Below, in pieces: positions 48,092 through 56,718 of a stretch of DNA of 64,000 bases. The notes beneath the pieces were generated by a model. That model did not search any database and was not told the origin of the DNA. It saw only the letters and a list, made by a program, of their open reading frames with translations. Numbering within the stretch: position 1 is the first letter of the stretch; every line of letters begins with the position of its first letter. This DNA is from a virus. Made by a program: the position numbers and the translations under genes. The stretch spans positions 1 to 64,000 of IMG/VR virus record IMGVR_UViG_3300021371_000006; one strand, 5' to 3'.

Positions 48092-48399
48092 TCTTCAAGT
48101 ATTTTAGGTAATTTATTACTTTCGTAATAATAGTAAATAAAATCTAAAATGTCACTACTCTCACAAATTTCACTTAACCAGTAGGAATAGTCCATAATAT
48201 AGTCTTTAGTATAATGAGACTCACTATACCCATCCCACATATCTTCAAACCCTTCTAATCTACCTGATGCGGTAATATAAGATTCGAAAATATCTTCATC
48301 TATGTTATCTTCTCGGTAATTTTTATCCCCATCTTGAAAAATTATATTCAATTCTCCATCGTTAAATGAATATTCGTCTATTAATAATTGTCTTTTCAT
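48088..48399 (-). CDS. Unknown acidic 103-residue protein
   Basis: Starts MKRQLLIDEYSFNDGELNII, then strongly acidic and Tyr-rich (DMWDGYSESHYTKDYIMDY, FIYYYYES). It is translationally coupled to rmlC by an ATGA overlap. It lies head to head with another small acidic gene at 48446. Function unknown. Confidence 0.65.
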   Translation of the reverse strand: MKRQLLIDEYSFNDGELNIIFQDGDKNYREDNIDEDIFESYITASGRLEGFEDMWDGYSESHYTKDYIMDYSYWLSEICESSDILDFIYYYYESNKLPKILEE

Positions 48400-48445
48400 G
48401 ATTTTTTTGATATTTGTAATAAAATAAAAGATTTAAAATAAAAAA

Positions 48446-48754
48446 ATGGAAGTCGTAGAAATAATAACAAACTTTATTAATAAAGACAATAACGTTGTTG
48501 AGGTAGAATTTAGATTAAGAAATGATGGAGAAGATTTAGTTAGGTCTGATACCATAGAGTTTCAATACTTACAGGATTTTGGGTATGGAGAAAACTTTAC
48601 TTCTTTTGACATTTTTAGTGATATGGATGATGATTGGGATTTAGGGTTTGAAGAGGAGGACGACTTCTTTATTGACAACGATAATTTAGTTTCATTTTTA
48701 AATGAATATTATTTAATTTATGAGACTAAATTACCTGACGCCGATTATAGGTAA
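48446..48754 (+). CDS. Unknown acidic 102-residue protein
   Basis: Beta strands at the start (VVEIITNF, NVVEVEFRLRNDGED), then a run of Asp/Glu (DMDDDWDLGFEEEDDFFIDND). Its acid content and size suggest a mimic or calcium-binding type, without proof. The next gene has its own promoter-like element. Function unknown. Confidence 0.65.
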   Translation: MEVVEIITNFINKDNNVVEVEFRLRNDGEDLVRSDTIEFQYLQDFGYGENFTSFDIFSDMDDDWDLGFEEEDDFFIDNDNLVSFLNEYYLIYETKLPDADYR

Positions 48755-48758
48755 CGCA

Positions 48759-48766
48759 TATTTATA
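48759..48766 (+). promoter_or_regulatory. TATTTATA late-promoter-like element
   Basis: 14 bases before the ATG at 48773. Confidence 0.4.
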
Positions 48767-48772
48767 GATGTG

Positions 48773-49297
48773 ATGGCAGATAAAAAATATCTTAACGAAT
48801 CCGGCTCATTTAATGTTCCGAATAAACCTGAAAGAGAGAAAAGTTCTTATGAAGACTTTATTCTTAAACTTTTAGGTAGAATATTTTTAACTAAACAAGT
48901 TTTTTTTGGTATGGATGAGCAAAAAATTGCAATAATTATTACACCCACCTTAAAAATAGTTTCGGTAGTAGCTTCTCCATCTAAACTTGTAGATAAATTT
49001 CCACAAAAAAGACAACAATTTTTAAATGGAGACGAACTAATTCGATGGGCTGACGATAACGGTTTTGAGATTACGTTTGTTGCTCCAACTCCACAACTAA
49101 AACATAAGCTGTTTAGTATGTTAGGTGACGTAATGGTTAGTAACGAAATAAATGAGTCTATAGGTAAGGATAAGGTTAAAATAGTACTTCAGGAACTAAA
49201 AAAATCTTCCCTACCTGAGTCTGTTAAACAATGGGCGATAGATAACCCAGAAAAATTCATTAAGAATATAGAACAGGTTAAGAACCTTCTAGATTAA
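48773..49297 (+). CDS. Unknown protein with a short leader
   Basis: 174 residues from ATG at 48773; a GTG one codon earlier is also possible. N-terminus MADKKYLNESGSF carries L-N-E at residues 7-9. The body is alpha/beta (KIAIIITPTLKIVSVV, GFEITFVAPTP) with a helical C-terminal half. L-N-E this close to the start fits the leader pattern. It ends tail to tail with the lipoprotein gene, overlapping by 4 bases. Function unknown. Confidence 0.62.
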   Translation: MADKKYLNESGSFNVPNKPEREKSSYEDFILKLLGRIFLTKQVFFGMDEQKIAIIITPTLKIVSVVASPSKLVDKFPQKRQQFLNGDELIRWADDNGFEITFVAPTPQLKHKLFSMLGDVMVSNEINESIGKDKVKIVLQELKKSSLPESVKQWAIDNPEKFIKNIEQVKNLLD

Positions 49298-49803
49298 GGT
49301 CCTTCCCTATAAAAAGTTAATGAATAACTATATTCATTACCTTCAACACCCTCTGGATATTGTTTTGGACATTCTAAAATTAAATATTCTAAACCATCCT
49401 CTATAATTACGTAATGACGATACGTGTTAAGTTGTGGGGTATTATAAGAAACATTCATATTAACCCATCGACCTGTAACGAAGTCTTGAGTAATATTAAC
49501 TGGATATTCTACTCTCCAATGGTCTCCTCCATTTTCTAAGTAGTATCCAGCAAATAAACGGTCACCACTAATACTAATACGACTCTTATTTACTTTCATG
49601 GAATCCAAAGGACCAATAGGGTTAGGGTAGATTAATGAAAGAGGGTCGTCGTCTACAAGTTCGGAATTTAATATATCTGTACTGTTTACAGTAATAGACC
49701 TAAGGATATATGTGCCGTCCATAGTAGGGTAGGTATGTTCCGCATATTGATAACATCCTGAGAAGAGTAAAACTAAAGATAAAAGGGTGAGGTAGTGTTT
49801 CAT
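49294..49803 (-). CDS. Lipoprotein of unknown function
   Basis: 169 residues. MKHYLTLLSLVLLFSGC is a lipoprotein signal (Cys17). The mature part is beta-rich with many Tyr (DGTYILRSITVNSTDI, NVSYNTPQLNTYRHYVII), like lipocalin-type Bacteroidota lipoproteins. Host-type promoter at 49808-49838. It would sit in the host envelope. Possible superinfection-exclusion factor; unproven. Confidence 0.72.
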   Translation of the reverse strand: MKHYLTLLSLVLLFSGCYQYAEHTYPTMDGTYILRSITVNSTDILNSELVDDDPLSLIYPNPIGPLDSMKVNKSRISISGDRLFAGYYLENGGDHWRVEYPVNITQDFVTGRWVNMNVSYNTPQLNTYRHYVIIEDGLEYLILECPKQYPEGVEGNEYSYSLTFYREGP

Positions 49804-49807
49804 ATTA

Positions 49808-49838
49808 CAAATATAAGTATATTTAGTTAATCTACAAA
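49808..49838 (-). promoter_or_regulatory. Bacteroidota-type promoter
   Basis: On the - strand TTTG (49838-49835), a 19-bp spacer, TATATTTG (49815-49808). Confidence 0.6.
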
Positions 49839-49858
49839 TAAATAGACATATTTTTTGA

Positions 49859-49866
49859 TATTTATA
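49859..49866 (+). promoter_or_regulatory. TATTTATA late-promoter-like element
   Basis: 11 bases before the ATG at 49870. Confidence 0.45.
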
Positions 49867-49869
49867 GGT

Positions 49870-50847
49870 ATGATTAAGAAGATTTTATTAATTTTTGGGT
49901 TTTTAAGTTTGTTTGCAATAGGTTTTTCTCAAGACGTTTCATTTTCACAAATAAACGGTAGTGTTTTGTACTTGAATCCCGCATTCGCTGGGTCAAGGAA
50001 TTGTCCTGAGTTAAGTATGACATATAGAAATCATTGGCCATCATTAGGTAGTCAATACGTAACTAGCGTTGTAACTTACGAACAATATATTAGAGATTTG
50101 AAAAGTGGTTTCGGTATATTAATGATGAATGATAGGTCCGCCAATGGAATATACTCATTAAATTCATTTAACACCTATTATAGTAATCAACAAAAACTAA
50201 CTAATAATTTAAATATTAAATTTGGTTTGGAATTTAGTTATAAGCAAAATTTCATAGATAGTAAAAAACTGTTCTTTGAAGATTCTTTTAACGGTGTCGC
50301 GTTTACTAATTACACAAATGAATCTTTTTTAAATAACTTTAAAGTTAATTATTTTGATGTAGGTACAGGAATACTTTTATTTAATCATAAATGGTTTGCA
50401 GGATTTAGTGTGTCACATATAAACCAACCGAACCAAACGTTAATATATGGAGAAAGTTACTTACCAGTAAAATATAATATTCACGGAGGGGTGATAATAC
50501 CCTTAGATAAATCTACCGATAGGAATGAAGACGTGACTTACACACCATCAATTTCAATACTACGACAAGGTCAGTTCACACAACTAACATTAAATAATAA
50601 TATTAGAAAAGGTAAGTTCTTATTTGGTGGTGGGTTAAGACTTGTAGAAGGATACTCTTATAGGGATGCTTTATTATTAAATATGGGTGTAGATACGGGA
50701 GAATTAATGTTCTTTTACAATTATGATGTTACTATATCACAATTAGGTCCCACCACAGGTGGTGCTCATGAAATATCTGTTGTAATAAAAATAAACAATA
50801 AAACAAGTGAAAAAAAAATTACAGTTCCTTCTTGTTCTTTTCAGTAG
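49870..50847 (+). CDS. PorP/SprF family outer-membrane protein
   Basis: 325 residues from ATG at 49870 (a TTG at 49855 is the alternative). Signal peptide MIKKILLIFGFLSLFAIGFS, then the family hallmark QDVSFSQINGSVLYLNPAFAGS, with YRNHWPSLGSQYVTSVVTYEQ and about 14 amphipathic strands. PorP/SprF proteins are outer-membrane partners of the T9SS. SprF is needed to export and hold the adhesin SprB, whose type B C-terminus resembles that of the phage protein at 56719. A phage copy is unexpected. Confidence 0.9.
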   Translation: MIKKILLIFGFLSLFAIGFSQDVSFSQINGSVLYLNPAFAGSRNCPELSMTYRNHWPSLGSQYVTSVVTYEQYIRDLKSGFGILMMNDRSANGIYSLNSFNTYYSNQQKLTNNLNIKFGLEFSYKQNFIDSKKLFFEDSFNGVAFTNYTNESFLNNFKVNYFDVGTGILLFNHKWFAGFSVSHINQPNQTLIYGESYLPVKYNIHGGVIIPLDKSTDRNEDVTYTPSISILRQGQFTQLTLNNNIRKGKFLFGGGLRLVEGYSYRDALLLNMGVDTGELMFFYNYDVTISQLGPTTGGAHEISVVIKINNKTSEKKITVPSCSFQ

Positions 50848-51034
50848 ACAAATCCCATAGTTCTTTTCTGATATGATTTGCGAACTCTTCATCTGACATA
50901 CATTTAAGACGATTAATACTATATTTACGATAAAACCACCAGTTAAAAGTATTAGTTTCTTTTTTAAAAGGACCCACAATAATTTTAGATACTTCGAAAA
51001 ATGTCTTAAGGAATGTGTTTTTTAATTTACTCAT
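50819..51034 (-). CDS. Unknown basic 71-residue protein
   Basis: From ATG at 51034: MSKLKNTFLKTFFEVSKIIV, then an aromatic NWWFYRKYSINRLKC segment and a charged end. Possibly membrane-associated at the N-terminal amphipathic helix. Host-type promoter at 51038-51069. It overlaps the PorP/SprF end by 29 bases, tail to tail. Function unknown. Confidence 0.6.
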   Translation of the reverse strand: MSKLKNTFLKTFFEVSKIIVGPFKKETNTFNWWFYRKYSINRLKCMSDEEFANHIRKELWDLSTEKNKKEL

Positions 51035-51037
51035 ATA

Positions 51038-51069
51038 CAAATATAAATACTTTGTATTAGATAAACAAA
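51038..51069 (-). promoter_or_regulatory. Bacteroidota-type promoter
   Basis: On the - strand TTTG (51069-51066), a 20-bp spacer, TATATTTG (51045-51038). Confidence 0.6.
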
Positions 51070-51079
51070 TTTTACTCCA

Positions 51080-51087
51080 TATTTATC
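51080..51087 (+). promoter_or_regulatory. TATTTATC late-promoter-like element
   Basis: 12 bases before the ATG at 51092. Confidence 0.45.
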
Positions 51088-51091
51088 ACAT

Positions 51092-51802
51092 ATGAGTCTA
51101 TTACAAGAAAATATAATTCGTATTAAAAACCTAATGAACATCACTGAAAGTGAATCTTTATTTCCTTCAGAAGATAGAAACCATTTGGAAAACTTTGTTG
51201 ACTTAGTCGTAAAAGAATTAGGTATAAAAAATGAGGTCAATATTGATTATACTGAAGATAAGTCTAAAGTAGAGACAACTGCAGTTTACAGATATGAAGA
51301 TGGTGAAAATGCAGATATAGAAAATGCAGAGGTTACTGTATATACTAAAGAAAGGGCACTACAAGACATTATGAGGTCAGTAGCGCACGAATTAGTACAC
51401 CACCATCAAAATGAAGAAGGTGAATTAAAAGGTAAAATACAGAATGTTGGTGGACCTATAGAAGATGAAGCAAACGCGGTTGCTGGTGAGTTACTTAAAA
51501 AATATGGATTACAACATCCTGAAATATATGGTGAAGAAGAATTTCCCGCAGATGAGGAAGTGACAGAACAAGATGATGCAGGTGGAGATACTGGTGGAAG
51601 TACAACTGATGGTGGAGGTGACTCATCCTCAACAAATGCAGGGGTAACCACATGGGAAACAGGTTTAACTCGTGGACCCGCTAATCAAATAACTATAACT
51701 GTATGGTCAAATAATATTAATAGAGGTAAGGGAAATATGATTGACCAAAACAGTAAATGGGAATCAGGAATAAATAGAGATAAATCTAATACCTTAACTT
51801 AA
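51092..51802 (+). CDS. Leader-bearing zinc metallopeptidase-like protein
   Basis: 236 residues. Leader ENIIRIKNLMNITESESL (residues 6-23), with I-T-E followed by S. VAHELVHHHQNEEG holds HELVH (H99, E100, H103), and EDEANAVAGELL downstream supplies a likely third-ligand Glu, as in minigluzincins. The C-terminal 70 residues are low-complexity Gly/Ser/Thr/Asp, then a WSNNINRGKGN/WESGINRDKSN pair of short repeats. First gene of a run of five leader-bearing genes. Confidence 0.72.
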   Translation: MSLLQENIIRIKNLMNITESESLFPSEDRNHLENFVDLVVKELGIKNEVNIDYTEDKSKVETTAVYRYEDGENADIENAEVTVYTKERALQDIMRSVAHELVHHHQNEEGELKGKIQNVGGPIEDEANAVAGELLKKYGLQHPEIYGEEEFPADEEVTEQDDAGGDTGGSTTDGGGDSSSTNAGVTTWETGLTRGPANQITITVWSNNINRGKGNMIDQNSKWESGINRDKSNTLT

Positions 51803-51817
51803 TATTGATTAAAGGCA

Positions 51818-51825
51818 TATTTATA
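51818..51825 (+). promoter_or_regulatory. TATTTATA late-promoter-like element
   Basis: 12 bases before the ATG at 51830. Confidence 0.45.
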
Positions 51826-51829
51826 AATA

Positions 51830-52855
51830 ATGAGTAATAACATATCTATACAAATTAATGAAATTAATAGACTTATGAATTATGATAGGTCTAAATCACT
51901 GTTAGAACAACCTGACTCTTTTATGGACAGAAAATACGGTATATCAAGTAGAAACGCTAAAGAATTAGGAATGAATATTGATGAATACGAAAAACTAGTT
52001 TTCCATCCTCAGATGACAGTAGATGAGTTGGCGTCCGCACTATGTGGTGATAATAGTCCATTTGCGGGTTTATTTAAAATACCCTGGATTGAATATAAAT
52101 CTGAAGAGTTACTCTGTGACGTTTTAGCGGGTCTATTAATGGCTTTTGGTCCTGTAGGTATTGCTGCGGGTATGTCTATTGAATTTTTACACGCGAAGGA
52201 TTTATGGAATAAAGGGGATAAAATAGGTGCAGTCATTTCTATGACAATTGGATTAATTCCTGTTATAGGTGATGCTGCAGGAAAAGGACTTAGAATACTG
52301 ATACAAAAATTAGGGACTTCGGGAATTTCTAAAGTTGCTAGAATAATGGTATTGATGATTAAATTCCTAAGCGGCGAGGTCAAAGCTAGTACACTTATAA
52401 GAGCAAAAAAAGCTTTATCTGCCGACGAAAGATTAATGTTATATAATCTTTTATCAACAGGAGGTGACATATTCTCAAAAGTATCAAAACTTGGAGACGA
52501 ATTAGGTGAACTAGCATCAAAACTTGAGGAACTCAATATACCGTTTTTATCAGATTCCGTAAAAAAAATACAAGAGGTGTTAAATACAAGTAGTATATTT
52601 TCTACACTAGGTGATGCTGTTGCACAAACATCATCAATTATGTCGGCAGTTTTTGGTATGTACTTTGTCGGTGAGGTATTAACATGTGACCCATCAGACA
52701 ATTCATTTGAGGCGTTTGACCAACAAATTGAAGACTCTTATAACATGTTAGAGGATATGGGAGACGAAGAGTTTAATAAGTTGCTCGAAACCGATTTAAA
52801 ATCATTAGGTATTGAGGTACCTATAAAAGACGAAAACACTAATAAAGATGAGTAA
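51830..52855 (+). CDS. Leader-bearing protein with membrane-active-looking helices
   Basis: 341 residues. Leader IQINEINRLMNYDRSKSLLEQ in parts (residues 6-26), L-L-E followed by Q. Residues about 85-160 have hydrophobic helices and a VISMTIGLIPVIGDAAGKGL turn, the kind of VIGD segment found in the pre-toxin regions of polymorphic toxins. A second hydrophobic stretch lies at about 265-285. It may insert in a membrane after delivery. The next gene overlaps by 8 bases. Confidence 0.68.
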   Translation: MSNNISIQINEINRLMNYDRSKSLLEQPDSFMDRKYGISSRNAKELGMNIDEYEKLVFHPQMTVDELASALCGDNSPFAGLFKIPWIEYKSEELLCDVLAGLLMAFGPVGIAAGMSIEFLHAKDLWNKGDKIGAVISMTIGLIPVIGDAAGKGLRILIQKLGTSGISKVARIMVLMIKFLSGEVKASTLIRAKKALSADERLMLYNLLSTGGDIFSKVSKLGDELGELASKLEELNIPFLSDSVKKIQEVLNTSSIFSTLGDAVAQTSSIMSAVFGMYFVGEVLTCDPSDNSFEAFDQQIEDSYNMLEDMGDEEFNKLLETDLKSLGIEVPIKDENTNKDE

Positions 52856-54551
52856 AATACTTATAAGTGAAACAGAAAAAAATCATATTTTAAATCTTTA
52901 TGATTTAAATACTGATAACAACTTATTAATTGAAAGGAGAGGTTTAAAACGTGTCGCTAAAGATTTGGTTAAGCGTTTTAAAGGTCAGGGTCATGATGGA
53001 ATGATATTCACTAGTGACGCAATTAAAAGGGTAGTTGATAATCAAGAAGGTTACGTATTTGATAGTAATACTCCAGGAAGTCGCGAATTGGTTTATTTGG
53101 AAGGTGAGGATTTTATTAATCAGTTAGAACGTACTATTCCTAATATGGACGCCGCGGCAATGCACATGTTTATGAGAAACAATGACCCCACATATATGAG
53201 TGAGTACGTATTTAATGTATTAATACCTAAATATCAAAAAGCTGATGATACTACAAGAGCCTCAATAGAAGCTCTTTTAGATGGATTATTAGACAAGTAT
53301 TTAACAACAAACGAACACATAGGTACTGGAGGGTATTCGAGAATTCAAGGTCAACTTGAAAGAGTTTTAAACACGGTACGAAGTGATGAATTTAAAAATG
53401 CTCAAAACAAATCAGCAAAAATAAGAATGTTAAACGGTACTATTCCTGATGTAGATGGTCGTTTAGGTAATTTTATTGATAATATTCCTGGGTTTGCCAA
53501 AGAATTAAGACAGACTGCAAGGTTTTTAGCCGATAGGAAAAAAACATATATACAGGTACAACAAGATTTAGATAGACTTATACGAAATAGTTCGGATGAA
53601 TCGTCACCTAAAGATGCTCAAAAAATATTGGAAAAATTAAATGTTTTAGAAGTAAAACAAAATAACGCCGCAAACGAGTTTTATAAAAAAATAAGGAGAA
53701 GTAAGGATATACCTGCCGAATTAAAGGTAAATCTAAAAGAATTAGTCGAAGCAAGAGGTATACAGGCGGTATGGGATATTGGTTCAGAGAGTAAACCTGG
53801 TGGTATTTTACACTCTATGTTTGAGGACTTTACCGAAACAGGACGTATTATAGGTATGCTCAGAAGCAAGAAAACGTTTTGGGAAGGTATTAAGAGGGCG
53901 ATAAGTAATATTCTAGCTTATGGTATTAACGGAAACTTAGCAACTTTTAGGTCATTAAATAGAAAAATAATACAATCAAGTAGTGGTAAAAAAGGTACTT
54001 TATTAACCTTACTTAGAACGGCATTTACAACATTTACTGCACCTGTAACGGCATCCGCAATAATTTACCTACTTGACATTATGAAACTTCTAGGTCAATC
54101 TGCCGGATTTGATGTGGACAGACTATGGAAAACAGAGGAAGGAAGTTGGTGGTCGTGGGCGACTAGTGTTATACTTAATCAATTATCCTCAGCTAGTGAA
54201 GGTGGAATACTAAGTTATATGCCCGTACTTAGAGGACCACTAACTAAATTCTTAGTGTGTTATTATAACGGTGGAGGGCCAGAATGTGTGAGAGATGCCA
54301 TGGATGGTATTACAGAAGAAAGTATTGAAAATACTGAGGCTTCAGTAGTGGGATATCAAGATACCGAACAGTCTTTTGAGTCGTACCTAAGAGATAAAGA
54401 CATCATATATTCAAATGTCGGAAAGGGAGATGATGATGGTACATATTGGCACCGAAATAGAGGAAGTGGAGCGCCAGGTTCAGGACAAAAATATTGGTGG
54501 GAATTCAACGGAACAGATTTTATCTGTGATAATGATGAGTTTAATAATTGA
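52848..54551 (+). CDS. Leader-bearing large protein of unknown function
   Basis: 567 residues. Leader ISETEKNHILNLYDLNT... ending NNLLIER, with L-I-E at about residues 25-28. The body is helical and basic to about residue 380, then a membrane-like segment TLLRTAFTTFTAPVTASAI (about 385-410) and a Trp-rich C-terminal part (TEEGSWWSWATSVI, KYWWEFNGTDFICD). No catalytic motif recognised. Overlaps neighbours at both ends (8 and 4 or more bases). May be ejected with the DNA. Confidence 0.68.
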   Translation: MSKILISETEKNHILNLYDLNTDNNLLIERRGLKRVAKDLVKRFKGQGHDGMIFTSDAIKRVVDNQEGYVFDSNTPGSRELVYLEGEDFINQLERTIPNMDAAAMHMFMRNNDPTYMSEYVFNVLIPKYQKADDTTRASIEALLDGLLDKYLTTNEHIGTGGYSRIQGQLERVLNTVRSDEFKNAQNKSAKIRMLNGTIPDVDGRLGNFIDNIPGFAKELRQTARFLADRKKTYIQVQQDLDRLIRNSSDESSPKDAQKILEKLNVLEVKQNNAANEFYKKIRRSKDIPAELKVNLKELVEARGIQAVWDIGSESKPGGILHSMFEDFTETGRIIGMLRSKKTFWEGIKRAISNILAYGINGNLATFRSLNRKIIQSSSGKKGTLLTLLRTAFTTFTAPVTASAIIYLLDIMKLLGQSAGFDVDRLWKTEEGSWWSWATSVILNQLSSASEGGILSYMPVLRGPLTKFLVCYYNGGGPECVRDAMDGITEESIENTEASVVGYQDTEQSFESYLRDKDIIYSNVGKGDDDGTYWHRNRGSGAPGSGQKYWWEFNGTDFICDNDEFNN

Positions 54552-54556
54552 TTAAA

Positions 54557-55972
54557 ATGATTTTAAAAGAACAATCTACTAATTGTGTATGGAATGTTAG
54601 AGACACTAAAATAACTAAACCACCTTCTATAAGTTTGCCAGGAAATAATAATTGGACTTATGGTGATTGGGTAGGACCAAAATCAGAAAATGAATGGAAA
54701 ACAATTATAAATGGGGAATGCCAATGTTATGACCTATGGATAGACGGTAGTTCAAATAGTCGTAGTGGTAGTGCATACGTAAAATATGTCGGAGGAAGTG
54801 GATGTTCTAATAGTGTTACTACACCACCTACACCATCTCCTACACCATCTCCTACAACACCACCTACCCCAGGAGGAACACCGCCATCACCACCCGCAAG
54901 ACAAAAAAGTGGTAGAGAGTTAAAAAAAGAGAAATTAAATTTAGGTAAAAGCGGTGTAAGCTCAACTGTAAATCAACAATTTAGAGATGTGGTCGATTAC
55001 TTGAAAGGTATACCTTGTGGAAGAGTTTGGCCTTTAATATTCGTTCAAAGAGAACCAAACAGTCAATACGAAGATGAGAGAATTGTCTTTTTTGCTGATT
55101 CACAAACAGGTAGAAAAAATATACCGTTACCGATAGAAGAAAGAGGTGGAAAATGGGGTTTTATAGACCCGCCGAGTAGTGGTTCATGGCAAGAATTTTC
55201 AGATTCTAATTGGTGTACAAATAAAGTTAATGAAGGGTTAAAAGACGTATTAAAAGAAAATGAAATGGAAAATTCAATACCAGAAAAAATAGATGAAAAG
55301 TTAAAAGAATTTAATTTTTATACTGCAAATGACAAAGGAAAACAAAAAGTAGTTTTTACAGATAAAGACCGTGAAGAAATAAATAAAGAATTTATGGATT
55401 TAATGAAAAAATATCCTGAAGACATTGCATTTATTAGGTCAGTAGTAGTCGCTAAAGGTGAAGATAAAAAAACGGGAGAACCTGTCGTTAGATTGGGTTC
55501 TTACTATAATAATGCAAATATTGAACTTCCTTTTAATTCTCAGATGAATGGATTAGGTAAATTATTGGACGGTGGTATAATATATTTTACCATTACTAAT
55601 AATGAGGGTCCTGATTATAGAGATTTTAAGATAGTCGGTGGTGATAAGATACCTGAAGTTGAATTTGGAGGGGGAGAAAAAGAGGAAATACAAAGAGATA
55701 GTTATATCAACACACATAATCAATCGATGAAAAAAGAACAACCTTTTGAAGAGGTTATGAAGGGTAAAGAAAAGAAAGGTTTACAGTCATTACTAAATGG
55801 GGAAGGTCTTACAAACGAATTTACGAAGTCTCAGAAGGAATTTTTAGAAAACTTAAAAAAAAAAGGTTTTAAACTTAAAAAACCTGAAAACTCAGATATT
55901 TATGAAAGAGTGAGAGTTAATAGTAAGGAATTCACAGAATCAATAAATGCGTGGAAACCCAAAGAAAAATGA
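54557..55972 (+). CDS. Leader-bearing protein with Pro-rich linker and shared C-terminal-type domain
   Basis: 471 residues from ATG at 54557. The leader is only MILKEQ (L-K-E followed by Q). Residues about 10-90 form a small Trp/Cys domain; a Thr/Pro-rich linker follows (TPPTPSPTPSPTTPPTPGG). Residues about 130-215 hold a domain also present at the end of the M23 peptidase at 18214 (FVQREPNSQ, WGFID, WQEFSDSNWCTNK). The rest is Lys/Glu-rich and unknown. The linker and domain suggest wall or glycan binding. It overlaps the next gene by 4 bases. Confidence 0.7.
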   Translation: MILKEQSTNCVWNVRDTKITKPPSISLPGNNNWTYGDWVGPKSENEWKTIINGECQCYDLWIDGSSNSRSGSAYVKYVGGSGCSNSVTTPPTPSPTPSPTTPPTPGGTPPSPPARQKSGRELKKEKLNLGKSGVSSTVNQQFRDVVDYLKGIPCGRVWPLIFVQREPNSQYEDERIVFFADSQTGRKNIPLPIEERGGKWGFIDPPSSGSWQEFSDSNWCTNKVNEGLKDVLKENEMENSIPEKIDEKLKEFNFYTANDKGKQKVVFTDKDREEINKEFMDLMKKYPEDIAFIRSVVVAKGEDKKTGEPVVRLGSYYNNANIELPFNSQMNGLGKLLDGGIIYFTITNNEGPDYRDFKIVGGDKIPEVEFGGGEKEEIQRDSYINTHNQSMKKEQPFEEVMKGKEKKGLQSLLNGEGLTNEFTKSQKEFLENLKKKGFKLKKPENSDIYERVRVNSKEFTESINAWKPKEK

Positions 55973-56604
55973 GTCTAAAACACATAGTTAAAAAGAATCT
56001 AATAGAATTAGAAACTAAAAAACTTAATAGTCTTACTGAATCTAAAATTGTTAAAGGAAGATTAGGTATTATATCTGAGTCTGTTAACTTTAATTCTAAA
56101 ATTCATACCACCAAATTCTTTAATAAATTATTTTTAGAGGCTAATCATTTGATAAAAATGGGTATTAGTGAATCCGTAGTTAATGAAGATTTAATTATGA
56201 CACTTAAAGGTATTATGGGTGATGATGGTTCTAAAGTTATAGACACGTTAAAAGATAAGTTATTATTTTTTTTAGAGGGTAAACTTAATATTGATGGTTT
56301 TGAAAAGGATGTATTGTCTCAGACAATATCAGAAATTGAAGAAGAGGAATTTTCTAAAATATTTACGGATAAGAAGTTCTTACCGAGAAGTATCGCCGAT
56401 GTATTCACAAGAGAATTTGAAGAAAAATACTTAGAAGGACTTACAGATACGACAAAAGAAATTGTGATGAAGCAAATTGATAACGATAGATTTAAAAGAG
56501 ATATTGAAGATAAGTTTACAACGGCGTTGGAATCTTTATTGGATTCCATTGAGTCAAATATGGACTCGAAATTGAGAGGCATTAGAGATAAGGTCTTCTC
56601 ATAA
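55969..56604 (+). CDS. Leader-bearing helical protein
   Basis: 211 residues from ATG at 55969, which overlaps the previous stop (ATGA). N-terminus MSLKHIVKKNLIELETKK, then NSLTESKI, with L-T-E at about residues 24-26; the first site, L-I-E, is at 11-13. The rest is a regular helical, charged protein that could form a coiled coil. Last gene of the five-gene run; two terminators follow. Function unknown. Confidence 0.65.
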   Translation: MSLKHIVKKNLIELETKKLNSLTESKIVKGRLGIISESVNFNSKIHTTKFFNKLFLEANHLIKMGISESVVNEDLIMTLKGIMGDDGSKVIDTLKDKLLFFLEGKLNIDGFEKDVLSQTISEIEEEEFSKIFTDKKFLPRSIADVFTREFEEKYLEGLTDTTKEIVMKQIDNDRFKRDIEDKFTTALESLLDSIESNMDSKLRGIRDKVFS

Positions 56605-56638
56605 ACTTTTAAAAAAAGGGGGTAAAATTAAATCTATG

Positions 56639-56667
56639 AAAAGGACTGGCGGTGTCAGTCCTTTTTT
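56639..56667 (+). terminator. Intrinsic terminator
   Basis: AAAAGGACTG ... CAGTCCTTTTTT hairpin after the leader-gene run. Confidence 0.8.
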
Positions 56668-56676
56668 CTTATATAA

Positions 56677-56704
56677 AAAAAAGTGACCCGAAGGTCACTT
56701 TTTT
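56677..56704. terminator. Bidirectional terminator
   Basis: AAAAAAGTGACC-CGAA-GGTCACTTTTTT, symmetric; serves the adhesin gene from the other strand. Confidence 0.8.
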
Positions 56705-56718
56705 ATTTAATCGATTGT

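Noticed and set aside
52009-52701. 230-codon - strand frame opposite the 51830 gene
   Set aside because: Antisense shadow: Ser/Pro/Ile-rich text, no promoter, fully covered by the better supported sense gene.
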